Shown here: piece after piece, positions 55,825 through 64,000 of the stretch
Layout of the letters: each line of letters begins with the position of its first letter
Numbering within the stretch: position 1 is the first letter of the stretch
Translations under genes and position numbers: made by a program
Notes under the pieces: generated by a model
The model's input: the letters and a program-made list of their open reading frames with translations, nothing else
What the model was told of the DNA's origin: nothing
Databases searched by the model: none
Assembly: GCF_025353065.1 (NCBI RefSeq)
Contig: NZ_JANXRJ010000009.1
Span: 1 to 64,000 of the forward strand
DNA length: 64,000 nt
Reading direction: 5' to 3'
Origin: Lapillicoccus sp.
Lineage (GTDB): Bacteria > Actinomycetota > Actinomycetes > Actinomycetales > Dermatophilaceae

Positions 55825-57279
55825 TCACGCCAGCTGGGCCTCGGCCAGCTCGCGGCTGGCCCGAGCGCGCTCGATCGCCACCACCTCGCCACCACCGTCA
55901 GCCTGCTCGAGGTCCCGCTGCTCGCGCCACCAGCGCTGGCCGGACTCGGGGAGCGTGTCGATCGGGTCGTAGTAGACGAAGTCGCGGCTCAGTGCCGCGG
56001 CGTCCGCGCCCTCGATGGAGGTGCGATAGTTCTTGCGCCACAACGAGATCCCGCGCTCGGTGTCGTACTCCTCCTGCTGGTGGACCCACCGCTTGCCCAC
56101 GTAGGGGACGTCGCAGACGATGCGCGGCGTCGCGAAGCCGGGCAGGTAGCCCATGATCGCGTGCTGCAGGTGCTGGGCGTGCGCGAGGGACACCCGCCAG
56201 TGCTCGCTGAACGGGATCATGTCGCACATGTAGAAGTAGTAGGGCGTGATCGAGGCATGGTCCTGGAGCGCGAAGCAGAGGTCGAGGAGCTGCTCGGGGG
56301 AGTCGTTCACGCCCCGCATCAGGACGCCCTGGTTGCGGACGTCGCGCACGCCGGCGGCGAGCATCGCGCGGGCCGCGTCGGCCACGGCCGGGGTGACCGA
56401 CTGGGCGCTGTTGACGTGGGTGTGGATGGCCAGGCTGACACCACGAGCGCGGGCCTTCTGCGCCACCCGGCCGACGCCCGCCACGACGTCCTCGGCCAGC
56501 CAGTGCTGGGGCAGGCCCATCAGCGCCTTGGTGGCCAGCCGGATGTCGCGGATCGTCTCGATCTCGAGCAGCCGGTCGAGGAAGGCCTCGAGGTTCTTCC
56601 ACGGCATGTTGGCGACGTCACCGCCGGAGACGACGACGTCGCGCACGGTCGGCGTCTGCGAGAGGTAGGCGAGCATCGCGGCATACCGGTCGACGGGCTT
56701 GCCGGCGAGCTTGAGCTTGAGCACCTGCGGCGTGGAGTTGCCGACGAGGTCCATCCGCGTGCAGTGGCCGCAGTACTGCGGGCAGGTCGGCACCAGCTCG
56801 GCGAGGACCTTGGTGGGGTAGCGGTGCGTCAGGCCCTCGGCCACCCACATGTCGTGCTCGTGCAGCGAGTCGCGCGTCGCGTAGGGGTGCGAGGGCCAGT
56901 CGCTGCGACGGTCGGAGAAGACCGGCAGCATGTAGCGCCGGACGGGGTCGGCGAGGAAGGCGCGGGTGAAGTCCTCGCCGGCGGCCGGCATCGGCGTGTC
57001 GGTCGCGGGGACCATGGTGTTGACCATCTGCGGGGGCACGAGCATCGACATCGTCGCGCGCTCGGCCTGGTCGCGCTCGAGGTCGGCGTAGAAGTCGTCG
57101 GTCAGCAGGGCGCCCATCAGGTCGCGCAGCTGCCGGATGTTCTTCACGCAGTGCGCCCGCTGCCACTGGACGTCGTCCCACTCGGCCTTCGTGGCGTGCG
57201 CCCACCCGGGCAGCCGGGTCCAGTCGGGCTCCACGAGGGCACGCTGTCGGTAGGCGTAGGGCTGCTCGATGCTGCTCAT
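55825..57279 (-). CDS. kamA: KamA family radical SAM aminomutase (lysine 2,3-aminomutase)
   Basis: LVPTCPQYCGHCTRMDLVG radical SAM CxxxCxxC, VVVSGGDVANMPWKNLE; next to kdd and kamDE. Confidence 0.88.
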   Translation of the reverse strand: MSSIEQPYAYRQRALVEPDWTRLPGWAHATKAEWDDVQWQRAHCVKNIRQLRDLMGALLTDDFYADLERDQAERATMSMLVPPQMVNTMVPATDTPMPAAGEDFTRAFLADPVRRYMLPVFSDRRSDWPSHPYATRDSLHEHDMWVAEGLTHRYPTKVLAELVPTCPQYCGHCTRMDLVGNSTPQVLKLKLAGKPVDRYAAMLAYLSQTPTVRDVVVSGGDVANMPWKNLEAFLDRLLEIETIRDIRLATKALMGLPQHWLAEDVVAGVGRVAQKARARGVSLAIHTHVNSAQSVTPAVADAARAMLAAGVRDVRNQGVLMRGVNDSPEQLLDLCFALQDHASITPYYFYMCDMIPFSEHWRVSLAHAQHLQHAIMGYLPGFATPRIVCDVPYVGKRWVHQQEEYDTERGISLWRKNYRTSIEGADAAALSRDFVYYDPIDTLPESGQRWWREQRDLEQADGGGEVVAIERARASRELAEAQLA

Positions 57280-57364
57280 GCGTGTCAGGATAGCGATAAT
57301 TTCCCGTAAAGATCGACCTTGACCGCAAGACTTGCGTTCACGCCTCGCCATCCTCGGAGGATCT

Positions 57365-58597
57365 GTGTCCACTGATGCCCTGCCCACTGACGCCCTGCCC
57401 GCTGAACCCTCGTCCTTGCGCGCGACGCCGTCACCGGCGCGCGTGTCGTCGCCCGTGGGGCTGCACCGGGTCCTCGAGCCGTCGGGCGAGGCGGTCACCC
57501 TCCCACAGGCCGCGCTGCGTCTGGACGCCCGACCGGAGGTGTGGCCGGACGAGGTGCGGATCTCGCTCGACACGCTCAACCTCGATGCGGCGTCCTACCG
57601 ACAGCTCGCGGGCAAGCACGCAACGGCAGCCGGGGTGGTCGACGGCGAGGCGCTGCGGGCCGAGGTGCTCGACATCATCGCTGCCCGCGGCAAGATGCAG
57701 AACCCGGTCACCGGCTCGGGCGGCATGCTCATCGGCACAGTCGATGAGGTCGGCCCGGACAGCCCGCTCGGTCTGTCCGTCGGCGACCGGGTGGCGACCC
57801 TGGTCTCCCTGTCGCTGACCCCGCTCGTCGTCACCGACGGCCTCGCGCGCTGGGACGGGCTGGGTGAGCAGGTGCCGGCCAGCGGGCACGCGATCCTCTT
57901 CGGCCGGAGCATCGTCGCCGTGCTCCCGGACGACCTCGACCCGCAGCTCTCGCTGATGATCATGGACGTCTGTGGTGCGCCCGCGCTGGTGGCCCGCGTC
58001 GTGCGCGAACATGCCGCGGGCTCGGCGGCCGGGGCCGGCCCACCGGGCGAGGCGGGCTCGGTGGGCTCGCCGGTCGAGGCGGGCTCGGTGGGCTCACCGG
58101 TCGAGACGCGCGGGCAGGCCGGGCCGACGGTCTGTGTCCTCGGCGCGGCCGGGAAGTCGGGATCGCTGTCGCTGGCTGCCGCCCGGGAGGCCGGCGCCGG
58201 CCGGATCATCGCCGTCGTCCCGGTCGAGCGGGAGGCCGAGGCGCTGCGGGGGACCGGACTCGCCGACGAGGTCGTCCTCGCCGACGCGCGCTCGCCGCTC
58301 GGGCTGTCGGCCGCCGTCGAGTCTGTGGGCGGCCCGGCCGACGTCATCGTGGTCTGCGTCGACGTCCCGGGGTGCGAGCAGCCGGCGATCCTCGCGACGG
58401 CTCAGGGCGGGACGATCATCTTCTTCTCGATGGCCACGAGCTTCGCCGCTGCCGCGCTCGGCGCGGAGGGTCTGGCCGCCGACGTGCGGATGTTGGTGGG
58501 CAACGGCTACGTGCCCGGCCACGCGGCATACGCGCTCGGGCTGGTGCGCGGCAACCCCGCGGTCCGGCGGCTCTTCGAGGCGCGCCTCACCCACTGA
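57365..58597 (+). CDS. kdd: L-erythro-3,5-diaminohexanoate dehydrogenase
   Basis: ILDIIAARGKMQNPVTGSGGMLIGTV; Rossmann VCVLGAAGKSGSLSLAAAREAGAGRI; divergent from kamA. GTG start. Confidence 0.88.
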   Translation: MSTDALPTDALPAEPSSLRATPSPARVSSPVGLHRVLEPSGEAVTLPQAALRLDARPEVWPDEVRISLDTLNLDAASYRQLAGKHATAAGVVDGEALRAEVLDIIAARGKMQNPVTGSGGMLIGTVDEVGPDSPLGLSVGDRVATLVSLSLTPLVVTDGLARWDGLGEQVPASGHAILFGRSIVAVLPDDLDPQLSLMIMDVCGAPALVARVVREHAAGSAAGAGPPGEAGSVGSPVEAGSVGSPVETRGQAGPTVCVLGAAGKSGSLSLAAAREAGAGRIIAVVPVEREAEALRGTGLADEVVLADARSPLGLSAAVESVGGPADVIVVCVDVPGCEQPAILATAQGGTIIFFSMATSFAAAALGAEGLAADVRMLVGNGYVPGHAAYALGLVRGNPAVRRLFEARLTH

Positions 58598-60101
58598 TCC
58601 CCGCTTGTTGCTTCGCGCGTGCCCGAAGTGGGGGCGAAGTGGCCTCGTTCGGGCACTCCGAAAGCAATAAGCGGGGGTGAGGGGTATGCCGCGCGCCCGA
58701 AGGGTCAGGCTCGATCGCTCCGAGTAGGGCGTTCTCGATGACCTCGGTCAGGGCAGGGTGGATCCAGTACTGCTTCTTCGCGATGTCGTCCGCGCGCTGG
58801 CCGAACTGCATCGCCTGGATCAGGGGCTGGACGAGCGTCGAGGACATCGGACCCATCAGGTGGGCGCCGAGGATCTCGAGGGTGTCCGGGTCGACGATGA
58901 CCTTGCAGATGCCGCTGGTGTCCTCCAGGGCCCAGCCGAAGGCGACGTCCCCGAACCTCTGGGTGGCGGCGTGGAACGGCCGCCCGGCTGCCTCGAGCTG
59001 CTCCTGGGTGTGGCCGACCGCCGCGATCTGGGGGTGGCTGAAGACCGCGTGGGGCACGTAGCGGTGGTCGCTCTCGACGGGGGCCTCGGGATGGGTGAGG
59101 TTGTGCTTGACGACGCGCATCTCGTGGTTGGCGACGTGCTTGAGCTGGTGGTCGCTGCTGATGTCGCCGAGGGCCCAGACGCCGGTCACCGGGGTGCGTT
59201 GCTGGGCGTCGACGACGAGCCGCCCGTCGTCGTGCGTCGGGAGCCCGCCCGCTGCAGCGTCGAGCAGGTCGGTGTTGGGGACGCGCCCGACCGCGAGCAG
59301 AACGGCATCGGTGTCGATGCAGGACGTCCCGTCGGGCCCCTCGACCGTGAGCCGCCAAGCCGACCCGCTGCGCTCGGCGGCGACCACGGTGGACTCCAGC
59401 CGCAGGTCGAAACGAGCCCGCGCGAGGTCGGTGAAGGCGCCGCTGATCTCGCCGTCCTCAGCCGTCAGCACTCGCGGACCGCGGTGCACCCAGGTGACCG
59501 CGCTGCCCAGGGCGTCGAGGACGTGGGCGAACTCCGCCGCGATGAAGCCGCCGCCGACGATGACGATCCGGGCCGGCAGCCGGTCGACGCGCATGATGGT
59601 GTCGCTGGTGTGCACCCCGTGGTCGGGGTCGGCCGCACGGAGCCCGTCGATCTCCAGGCCCCGGGGACGGCCTCCAGCGGCGATGACCCAGCGGTCGGCG
59701 GTGATCGTCACTCCCGTCCCGGTGTCGAGCTGCATCGGTCCGGTGAAGTGGGCCAGGCCCTGGTAGACGGTGACGTTGGCCGCGTCCTTGCGGTAGGCCT
59801 CCCCACCGCTCGCGATGGGGTCGATGCGGGCGAAGACCCTTTCGCGGATCGCCGCCCAGTCCGAGTGGACCCCGTCGACCTGGACGCCGAGCCGGACGGA
59901 CTCGGCCGCCTCGACGACCCGGTCGGAGGGCAGCACGAACATCTTCGTCGGGATGCACCCGACGTTGAGGCAGGTGCCGCCGAAGACCCCCTTCTCGACC
60001 AGTCCGATGTCGAGGTCGTCCAGCTCCGGCCCGATGATCGAGTTGCCCGATCCGGTGCCGATGATGACGAGGTCGTGGTGGCGGGTCTCCGGCGCAGGCA
60101 T
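58587..60101 (-). CDS. mtr: Mycothione reductase
   Basis: LVIIGTGSGNSIIGPELDDLDIGLVEKGVFGGTCLNVGCIPTKMFV, GHT..., HPALTEVIENALLGA; C-tail read through an inverted repeat. Confidence 0.9.
   Translation of the reverse strand: MPAPETRHHDLVIIGTGSGNSIIGPELDDLDIGLVEKGVFGGTCLNVGCIPTKMFVLPSDRVVEAAESVRLGVQVDGVHSDWAAIRERVFARIDPIASGGEAYRKDAANVTVYQGLAHFTGPMQLDTGTGVTITADRWVIAAGGRPRGLEIDGLRAADPDHGVHTSDTIMRVDRLPARIVIVGGGFIAAEFAHVLDALGSAVTWVHRGPRVLTAEDGEISGAFTDLARARFDLRLESTVVAAERSGSAWRLTVEGPDGTSCIDTDAVLLAVGRVPNTDLLDAAAGGLPTHDDGRLVVDAQQRTPVTGVWALGDISSDHQLKHVANHEMRVVKHNLTHPEAPVESDHRYVPHAVFSHPQIAAVGHTQEQLEAAGRPFHAATQRFGDVAFGWALEDTSGICKVIVDPDTLEILGAHLMGPMSSTLVQPLIQAMQFGQRADDIAKKQYWIHPALTEVIENALLGAIEPDPSGARHTPHPRLLLSECPNEATSPPLRARAKQQAGISG
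58599..58676. repeat. Inverted repeat between convergent kdd and mtr
   Basis: CCCCGCTTGTTGCTT (58599-58613) / AAGCAATAAGCGGGG (58662-58676, one mismatch), plus TGCCCGAA / TTCGGGCA. Confidence 0.85.
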
Positions 60102-60160
60102 ACCCCGAGAGTAGTGAGCGCCGGTGGGCGACCGGGAGCGGGCGGTGCCAGGATGGCCGG

Positions 60161-60616
60161 ATGAGAGCAACCCTGCTGCTGTGCGACCACGCCGTCGTGG
60201 CGGAGGGCAAGCTCTACATCAGCGGAGCCGGGTGGTCCGTGACCGGTCCGGACCCCGCCCCCTCGGCGATCGCCCTCAAGCTCGACGTGCCCTGGGACCT
60301 CACCAACCAGCCCATCGAGATCCGCCTCCGGCTGGTGACCGAGGACGGCGCACCGGTGCTGCAGGCCGGCCCGGCGGGGCCGTCCCCCATCGAGGTCGTG
60401 GCCCGGCTCGAGGTCGGCCGCCCGGTCGGTGTCCCGGCCGGAAGCCCCATCGACGCGCCGCTCGCGGTGAACCTCCCCGCGCTGCCGCTCGCCCCCGGCA
60501 GCCGCTACTCCTGGGTGCTCGAGATCGACGGCGAGCACGAGGCGGACTGGCACCTCGCCTTCTCGACCCGACCGGCGCCCGCGCCGCCCGGCAGTGCGAC
60601 CGCGCTGCCTCAGTAG
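60161..60616 (+). CDS. Hypothetical protein
   Basis: MRATLLLCDHAVVAEGKLYISGAGWSVTGPDPAPSAIALKLDVPWDLTNQP; good coding pattern, family not identified with certainty. Confidence 0.75.
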   Translation: MRATLLLCDHAVVAEGKLYISGAGWSVTGPDPAPSAIALKLDVPWDLTNQPIEIRLRLVTEDGAPVLQAGPAGPSPIEVVARLEVGRPVGVPAGSPIDAPLAVNLPALPLAPGSRYSWVLEIDGEHEADWHLAFSTRPAPAPPGSATALPQ

Positions 60617-60678
60617 CGGTTCGGGCGCAGTAACGGTCCGGGCGCAGTAAGCATGCGGGCGCAGCAGCGGTTCGGGAG
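60611..60678. repeat. 17-bp tandem repeat, 4 units
   Basis: cagtagcggttcgggcg / cagtaacggtccgggcg / cagtaagcatgcgggcg / cagcagcggttcgggag. Confidence 0.9.
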
Positions 60679-60768
60679 GATCCACGTCGCAACCCGGCGT
60701 CCGACGTGAGATCTGCGGCAGATCTCCCGGATGACAGGAAGAACGCCCATCGTGGGTACGCTTCAGCC

Positions 60769-62382
60769 GTGCCCACGACGACCCGTGCCCGCCTCGAGCT
60801 CGATCCTGCCGTCGTCCGCCGTGCTCGCTCGCTTGCCCGCACGGCGGGCGCCCCGGTGGTCCGGCTGGCGCGCAGCCACACGACCGTGTCGGTCGAACGC
60901 GCCACCCTGCGCCTCGCCGGCCTGTCCGGCGCCGACCACGAAGGCATCCCGTGGGTCAACCACCTCGTCGACGCCGTCCGGGCCGAGGTCGGTCTCGAGC
61001 GCGGGGTGACGACCCCGGTCTTTGACGCGCTGCGCCGCGGGGAGGCTCCCGACCTGCTGATCCTCGCGCAGAAGGCGGCCAGCGGCTCGGTGTCGTTCCA
61101 GCTGCCCGACGGCCGGGGGCTGACGGCCGCCCGGCGGGCCGCGCGGCGCGAGGTGAGCCAGGGCATCCGGCGCATCGACCGCCAGCGGGTCGCCCGCGAG
61201 CGCCTCGTCCGGCGGCACGGCGACCCGAAGCAGACCCCGTGGATCTACCTCATCGTGGCGACCGGCGACATCGACGAGGACATCCCCCAGGCTCAGGCCG
61301 CCGCCCGCGAGGGCGCCGACGTCATCGCGGTCATCCGCTCGACGGGGCAGTCGCTGCTCGACTACGTGCCCGAGGGCGCCACGCACGAGGGGTATGCCGG
61401 CACCTACGCCACCCAGGAGAACTTCCGGCTGATGCGGGCGGCGCTCGACGAGACGAGCAAGGAGGTCGGGCGCTACATCCGGCTCACGAACTACGCCTCC
61501 GGCCTCTGCATGCCCGAGATCGCCGTGCTGGCGGGTCTCGAGCGCCTCGACATGATGCTCAACGACTCGATGTACGGCATCCTGTTCCGCGACATCAACC
61601 CCGTCCGCACCTTCGTCGACCAGCGCTTCTCGCGGCAGATCCACGCTCGCGCCGGCATCATCATCAACACCGGCGAGGACAACTACCTGACGACCGCCGA
61701 CGCCGTCGAGGCCGCCCACACGGTCACCGTGAGCCAGCTGCTGAACGAGTTCTTCGCCAAGGAGGCCGGGCTGCAGGACTGGCAGCTCGGCCTCGGGCAC
61801 GCGTTCGAGATCGTCCCCGAGATCCCCGACTCCTTCCGGATGGAGCTCGCCCACGCCATGCTGGCCCGGCAGCTGTTCCCGAAGGCGCCGCTGAAGTGGA
61901 TGCCGCCGACGAAGCACATGACGGGCGACATCTTCCGCGGCTACCTGCTCGACGGCTTCTTCAACCTCGTCGGGGCGATGACCGGCCAGAGCATCCTGCT
62001 GGTCGGGATGATGACCGAGGCGGTCGTCACGCCGTTCCTGTCCGACCGCGACCTCGCCCTGCAGAACGTCCGCTACGTGCTCGGCGCCGCGGGCGGCCTC
62101 GTCGAGGACTTCCATCCGCCGCGGGACGGATTCATCCAGACCCGGGCGCGCACCGTGCTCGGCGAGGCGGTCGGGCTGCTCGAGGCGATCGTCGCCGACA
62201 CCTCGGGTCGCTCGGGCGGCGTCCCGCCGCTGCTCGCGGCCATCGGCGACGGCACGTTCGGCCTGATGAAGCGGCCGGCCGATGCCGGCAAGGGCCTCGG
62301 CGGGGTCGTCGAGCGGGCCCCCGGACCGGACGGCTACGACAACCCGGCCACCACCCTCCTCGAGGAAGGCAGCTCACGATGA
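60769..62382 (+). CDS. kamD: Lysine 5,6-aminomutase alpha subunit
   Basis: TPWIYLIVATGDIDEDIPQAQAAAREGADVIAVIRSTGQSLLDYVPEGATHEGYAGTYATQENFRLMRAALD. Confidence 0.93.
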   Translation: MPTTTRARLELDPAVVRRARSLARTAGAPVVRLARSHTTVSVERATLRLAGLSGADHEGIPWVNHLVDAVRAEVGLERGVTTPVFDALRRGEAPDLLILAQKAASGSVSFQLPDGRGLTAARRAARREVSQGIRRIDRQRVARERLVRRHGDPKQTPWIYLIVATGDIDEDIPQAQAAAREGADVIAVIRSTGQSLLDYVPEGATHEGYAGTYATQENFRLMRAALDETSKEVGRYIRLTNYASGLCMPEIAVLAGLERLDMMLNDSMYGILFRDINPVRTFVDQRFSRQIHARAGIIINTGEDNYLTTADAVEAAHTVTVSQLLNEFFAKEAGLQDWQLGLGHAFEIVPEIPDSFRMELAHAMLARQLFPKAPLKWMPPTKHMTGDIFRGYLLDGFFNLVGAMTGQSILLVGMMTEAVVTPFLSDRDLALQNVRYVLGAAGGLVEDFHPPRDGFIQTRARTVLGEAVGLLEAIVADTSGRSGGVPPLLAAIGDGTFGLMKRPADAGKGLGGVVERAPGPDGYDNPATTLLEEGSSR

Positions 62383-63173
62383 GCACGCGGCATACCCCTG
62401 GCGCGGCGGAGCGGCCGAGCCCGCCCTCGATCGTGCGGCCCTACGGCGACACCACCGGTGACGGCATGGTGCAGGTGTCCTTCACCCTGCCGCTGCCCCA
62501 CGACAAGCGGGCCGAGGGAGCGGCGCTGCAGCTGGCGAAGAAGATGGGGATGGACCCGGCGCTGCTCGTGCACGCGAAGCCGATGGGGCCGGACTTCACC
62601 TTCTTCGTCGTCTACGGCTCGGTGACCCACCTCGTCGACACCCGCGAGGTCGTCGTCATCGAGCGCGAGTACCCGCTGCTCGCCGCCAAGGAGATCAACC
62701 TCGCCATCAAGCGCAGCCTGCGCCGCAAGCTCGTGGTCGTCGGGGCCTGCATCGGCACCGACGCCCACACCGTCGGCATCGACGCGATCCTCAACATCAA
62801 GGGCTTCGCGGGGGAGAAGGGCCTGGAGTACTACCGCGAGATCACCGTGGTCAACCTCGGCGCCCAGGTGCTCGTCCCCGACCTCGTCGCGCGGGCACGC
62901 GCCGAGAGGGCCGACGCCGTCCTCGTCAGCCAGGTCGTGACGCAGCGGGACGCGCACATCCACAACACGGGCCAGATGTCGGCGGCCTTCCGTGAGGCCT
63001 ACCCCTCCGGGCAGGTGCCCCTGCTCGTCGTCGGCGGGCCGCGCTTCGAGGAGGGCACGGCGGGGGCGCTCGGGGTCGACCGGATCTTCGGCCGGGGCAC
63101 CACCCCCGGTGAGGTCGCGAGCTACCTCGTCCACGCGCTGGTCCCCGACGCCCCGGCCCGCGTGGCGTCATGA
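62379..63173 (+). CDS. kamE: Lysine 5,6-aminomutase beta subunit (cobalamin-binding)
   Basis: VQVSFTLPLPHDKRAEGAALQLAKKMG, B12 motif GTDAHTVGIDAILNIKG; ATGA overlap with kamD. Confidence 0.94.
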   Translation: MSTRHTPGAAERPSPPSIVRPYGDTTGDGMVQVSFTLPLPHDKRAEGAALQLAKKMGMDPALLVHAKPMGPDFTFFVVYGSVTHLVDTREVVVIEREYPLLAAKEINLAIKRSLRRKLVVVGACIGTDAHTVGIDAILNIKGFAGEKGLEYYREITVVNLGAQVLVPDLVARARAERADAVLVSQVVTQRDAHIHNTGQMSAAFREAYPSGQVPLLVVGGPRFEEGTAGALGVDRIFGRGTTPGEVASYLVHALVPDAPARVAS

Positions 63174-63556
63174 CGCAGCCTCCCGTCGTCGGCCTGAGCG
63201 TCACGCACCGCCGTTACGTGCCGTACAGCCACGCCCACTACGCCGGCAACCTCGTCGACGGCGCCTACTCCCTGGCGGCCTTCGGCGACGTCGCCACCGA
63301 AATGTGTGTCCGCACCGACGGTGATGAGGGGCTCTTCGCCAGCTACAGCGACGTCCAGTTCGTCTCGCCCGTCCGCGCGGGGGACATCATCGAGATCGAG
63401 GCGCGCCTCGTGCGGGTCGGCCGCCGCAGCCGCGAGATGGAGTTCGAGGTCCGCGTCGTCGGACGGGGTGCGCCAGAGCTCGGCTCGTCCGCCGCGACCG
63501 TGCTCGACCCCCCGGTTGTCGCGACAACAGCGCGTGGTGTCGTAGTCGTGCCCTGA
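63170..63556 (+). CDS. kal: 3-aminobutyryl-CoA ammonia lyase (hotdog fold)
   Basis: RRYVPYSHAHYAGNLVDGAYSLAAFGDVATEMCVRTDGDEGLFASYSDVQFVSPVRAGDIIEIEA; overlaps kamE. Confidence 0.9.
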   Translation: MTQPPVVGLSVTHRRYVPYSHAHYAGNLVDGAYSLAAFGDVATEMCVRTDGDEGLFASYSDVQFVSPVRAGDIIEIEARLVRVGRRSREMEFEVRVVGRGAPELGSSAATVLDPPVVATTARGVVVVP

Positions 63557-63905
63557 ACGGGTGGCCACGGCCCGATGCCGCTGCTGATCGGCGGGTAGCT
63601 GTGGGACCGGGTGATCACCGAGGTCGCGCCGCAGGTCCGGTGACCGGATGGTGAGACGAACCGCCCATCTGGACATATCCGAGAAGTCGGTTATGACGCA
63701 TATGTTGACCAACTCCTGACGTCTTGCTGACCCGGCCCAGACGGGGTGTCTGAGTTGCGCACCGGGTGACCTCGCGCGCCCTGCGGGCGGCGTCGGCGTG
63801 TCGCGCGCCGACACGCCGGGGTGCACCAAAAAGTTTGTCCGAGAACGAAATTGGGGCGACGCTGCTGACCTGCGGCGATGCGCGTTTCCGCAGGTGAACG
63901 CCGGG

Positions 63906-63933
63906 TTGACAGGTCGTGGACGCTGAGTAGTTT
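63906..63933 (+). promoter_or_regulatory. Putative strong sigma70-type promoter (rrn-like) at window end
   Basis: TTGACA (63906-63911) - 16 nt - TAGTTT (63928-63933); no downstream ORF start visible; preceded by dyad ACCTGCGG/CCGCAGGT (63868-63895). Confidence 0.45.
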
Positions 63934-64000
63934 TGCTCTCGGTTGTTCGCCCGGAGGACTGCACACGAGGCCGGGGGAGTGCACCGACAAGGGAGTTCTT

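Overview
High-GC actinobacterial chromosome segment, probably Micrococcales/Intrasporangiaceae-like (lineage is inference). The backbone matches the conserved actinobacterial metH - trmI - arc/mpa - dop - pup - prcB - prcA - pafA - pafB - pafC - tatA - tatC - helY neighbourhood (Pup-proteasome plus Tat). Accessory genes interrupt it: ArsR/SRPBCC/VOC, lplA, DUF3054, prs, an alpha/beta hydrolase, a glutathione peroxidase overlapping prcA, and two large coiled-coil proteins. To the right are modABC with a TOBE regulator, a 5'-3' exonuclease, Lrp, YbaK, MerR, a TetR/BVMO/SDR cluster, a VapBC module, and a lysine-fermentation-type set (kamA, kdd, kamD, kamE, kal) around a mycothione reductase. The last bases contain a possible strong, rrn-like promoter. 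Most notable signals: (i) heavy iteration of the heptamer GTATGCC/GGCATAC on both strands; (ii) a 77-bp hairpin repeat with identical arms and a variable centre at 3.75 kb and 48.3 kb; (iii) a tandem family of small membrane-protein paralogs next to metH; (iv) a decayed TetR/UvrA-like/ABC exporter region at 11.8-14.4 kb; (v) many minisatellites, several inside coding linkers. All calls are from reading the sequence and ORF track; no database search was run.
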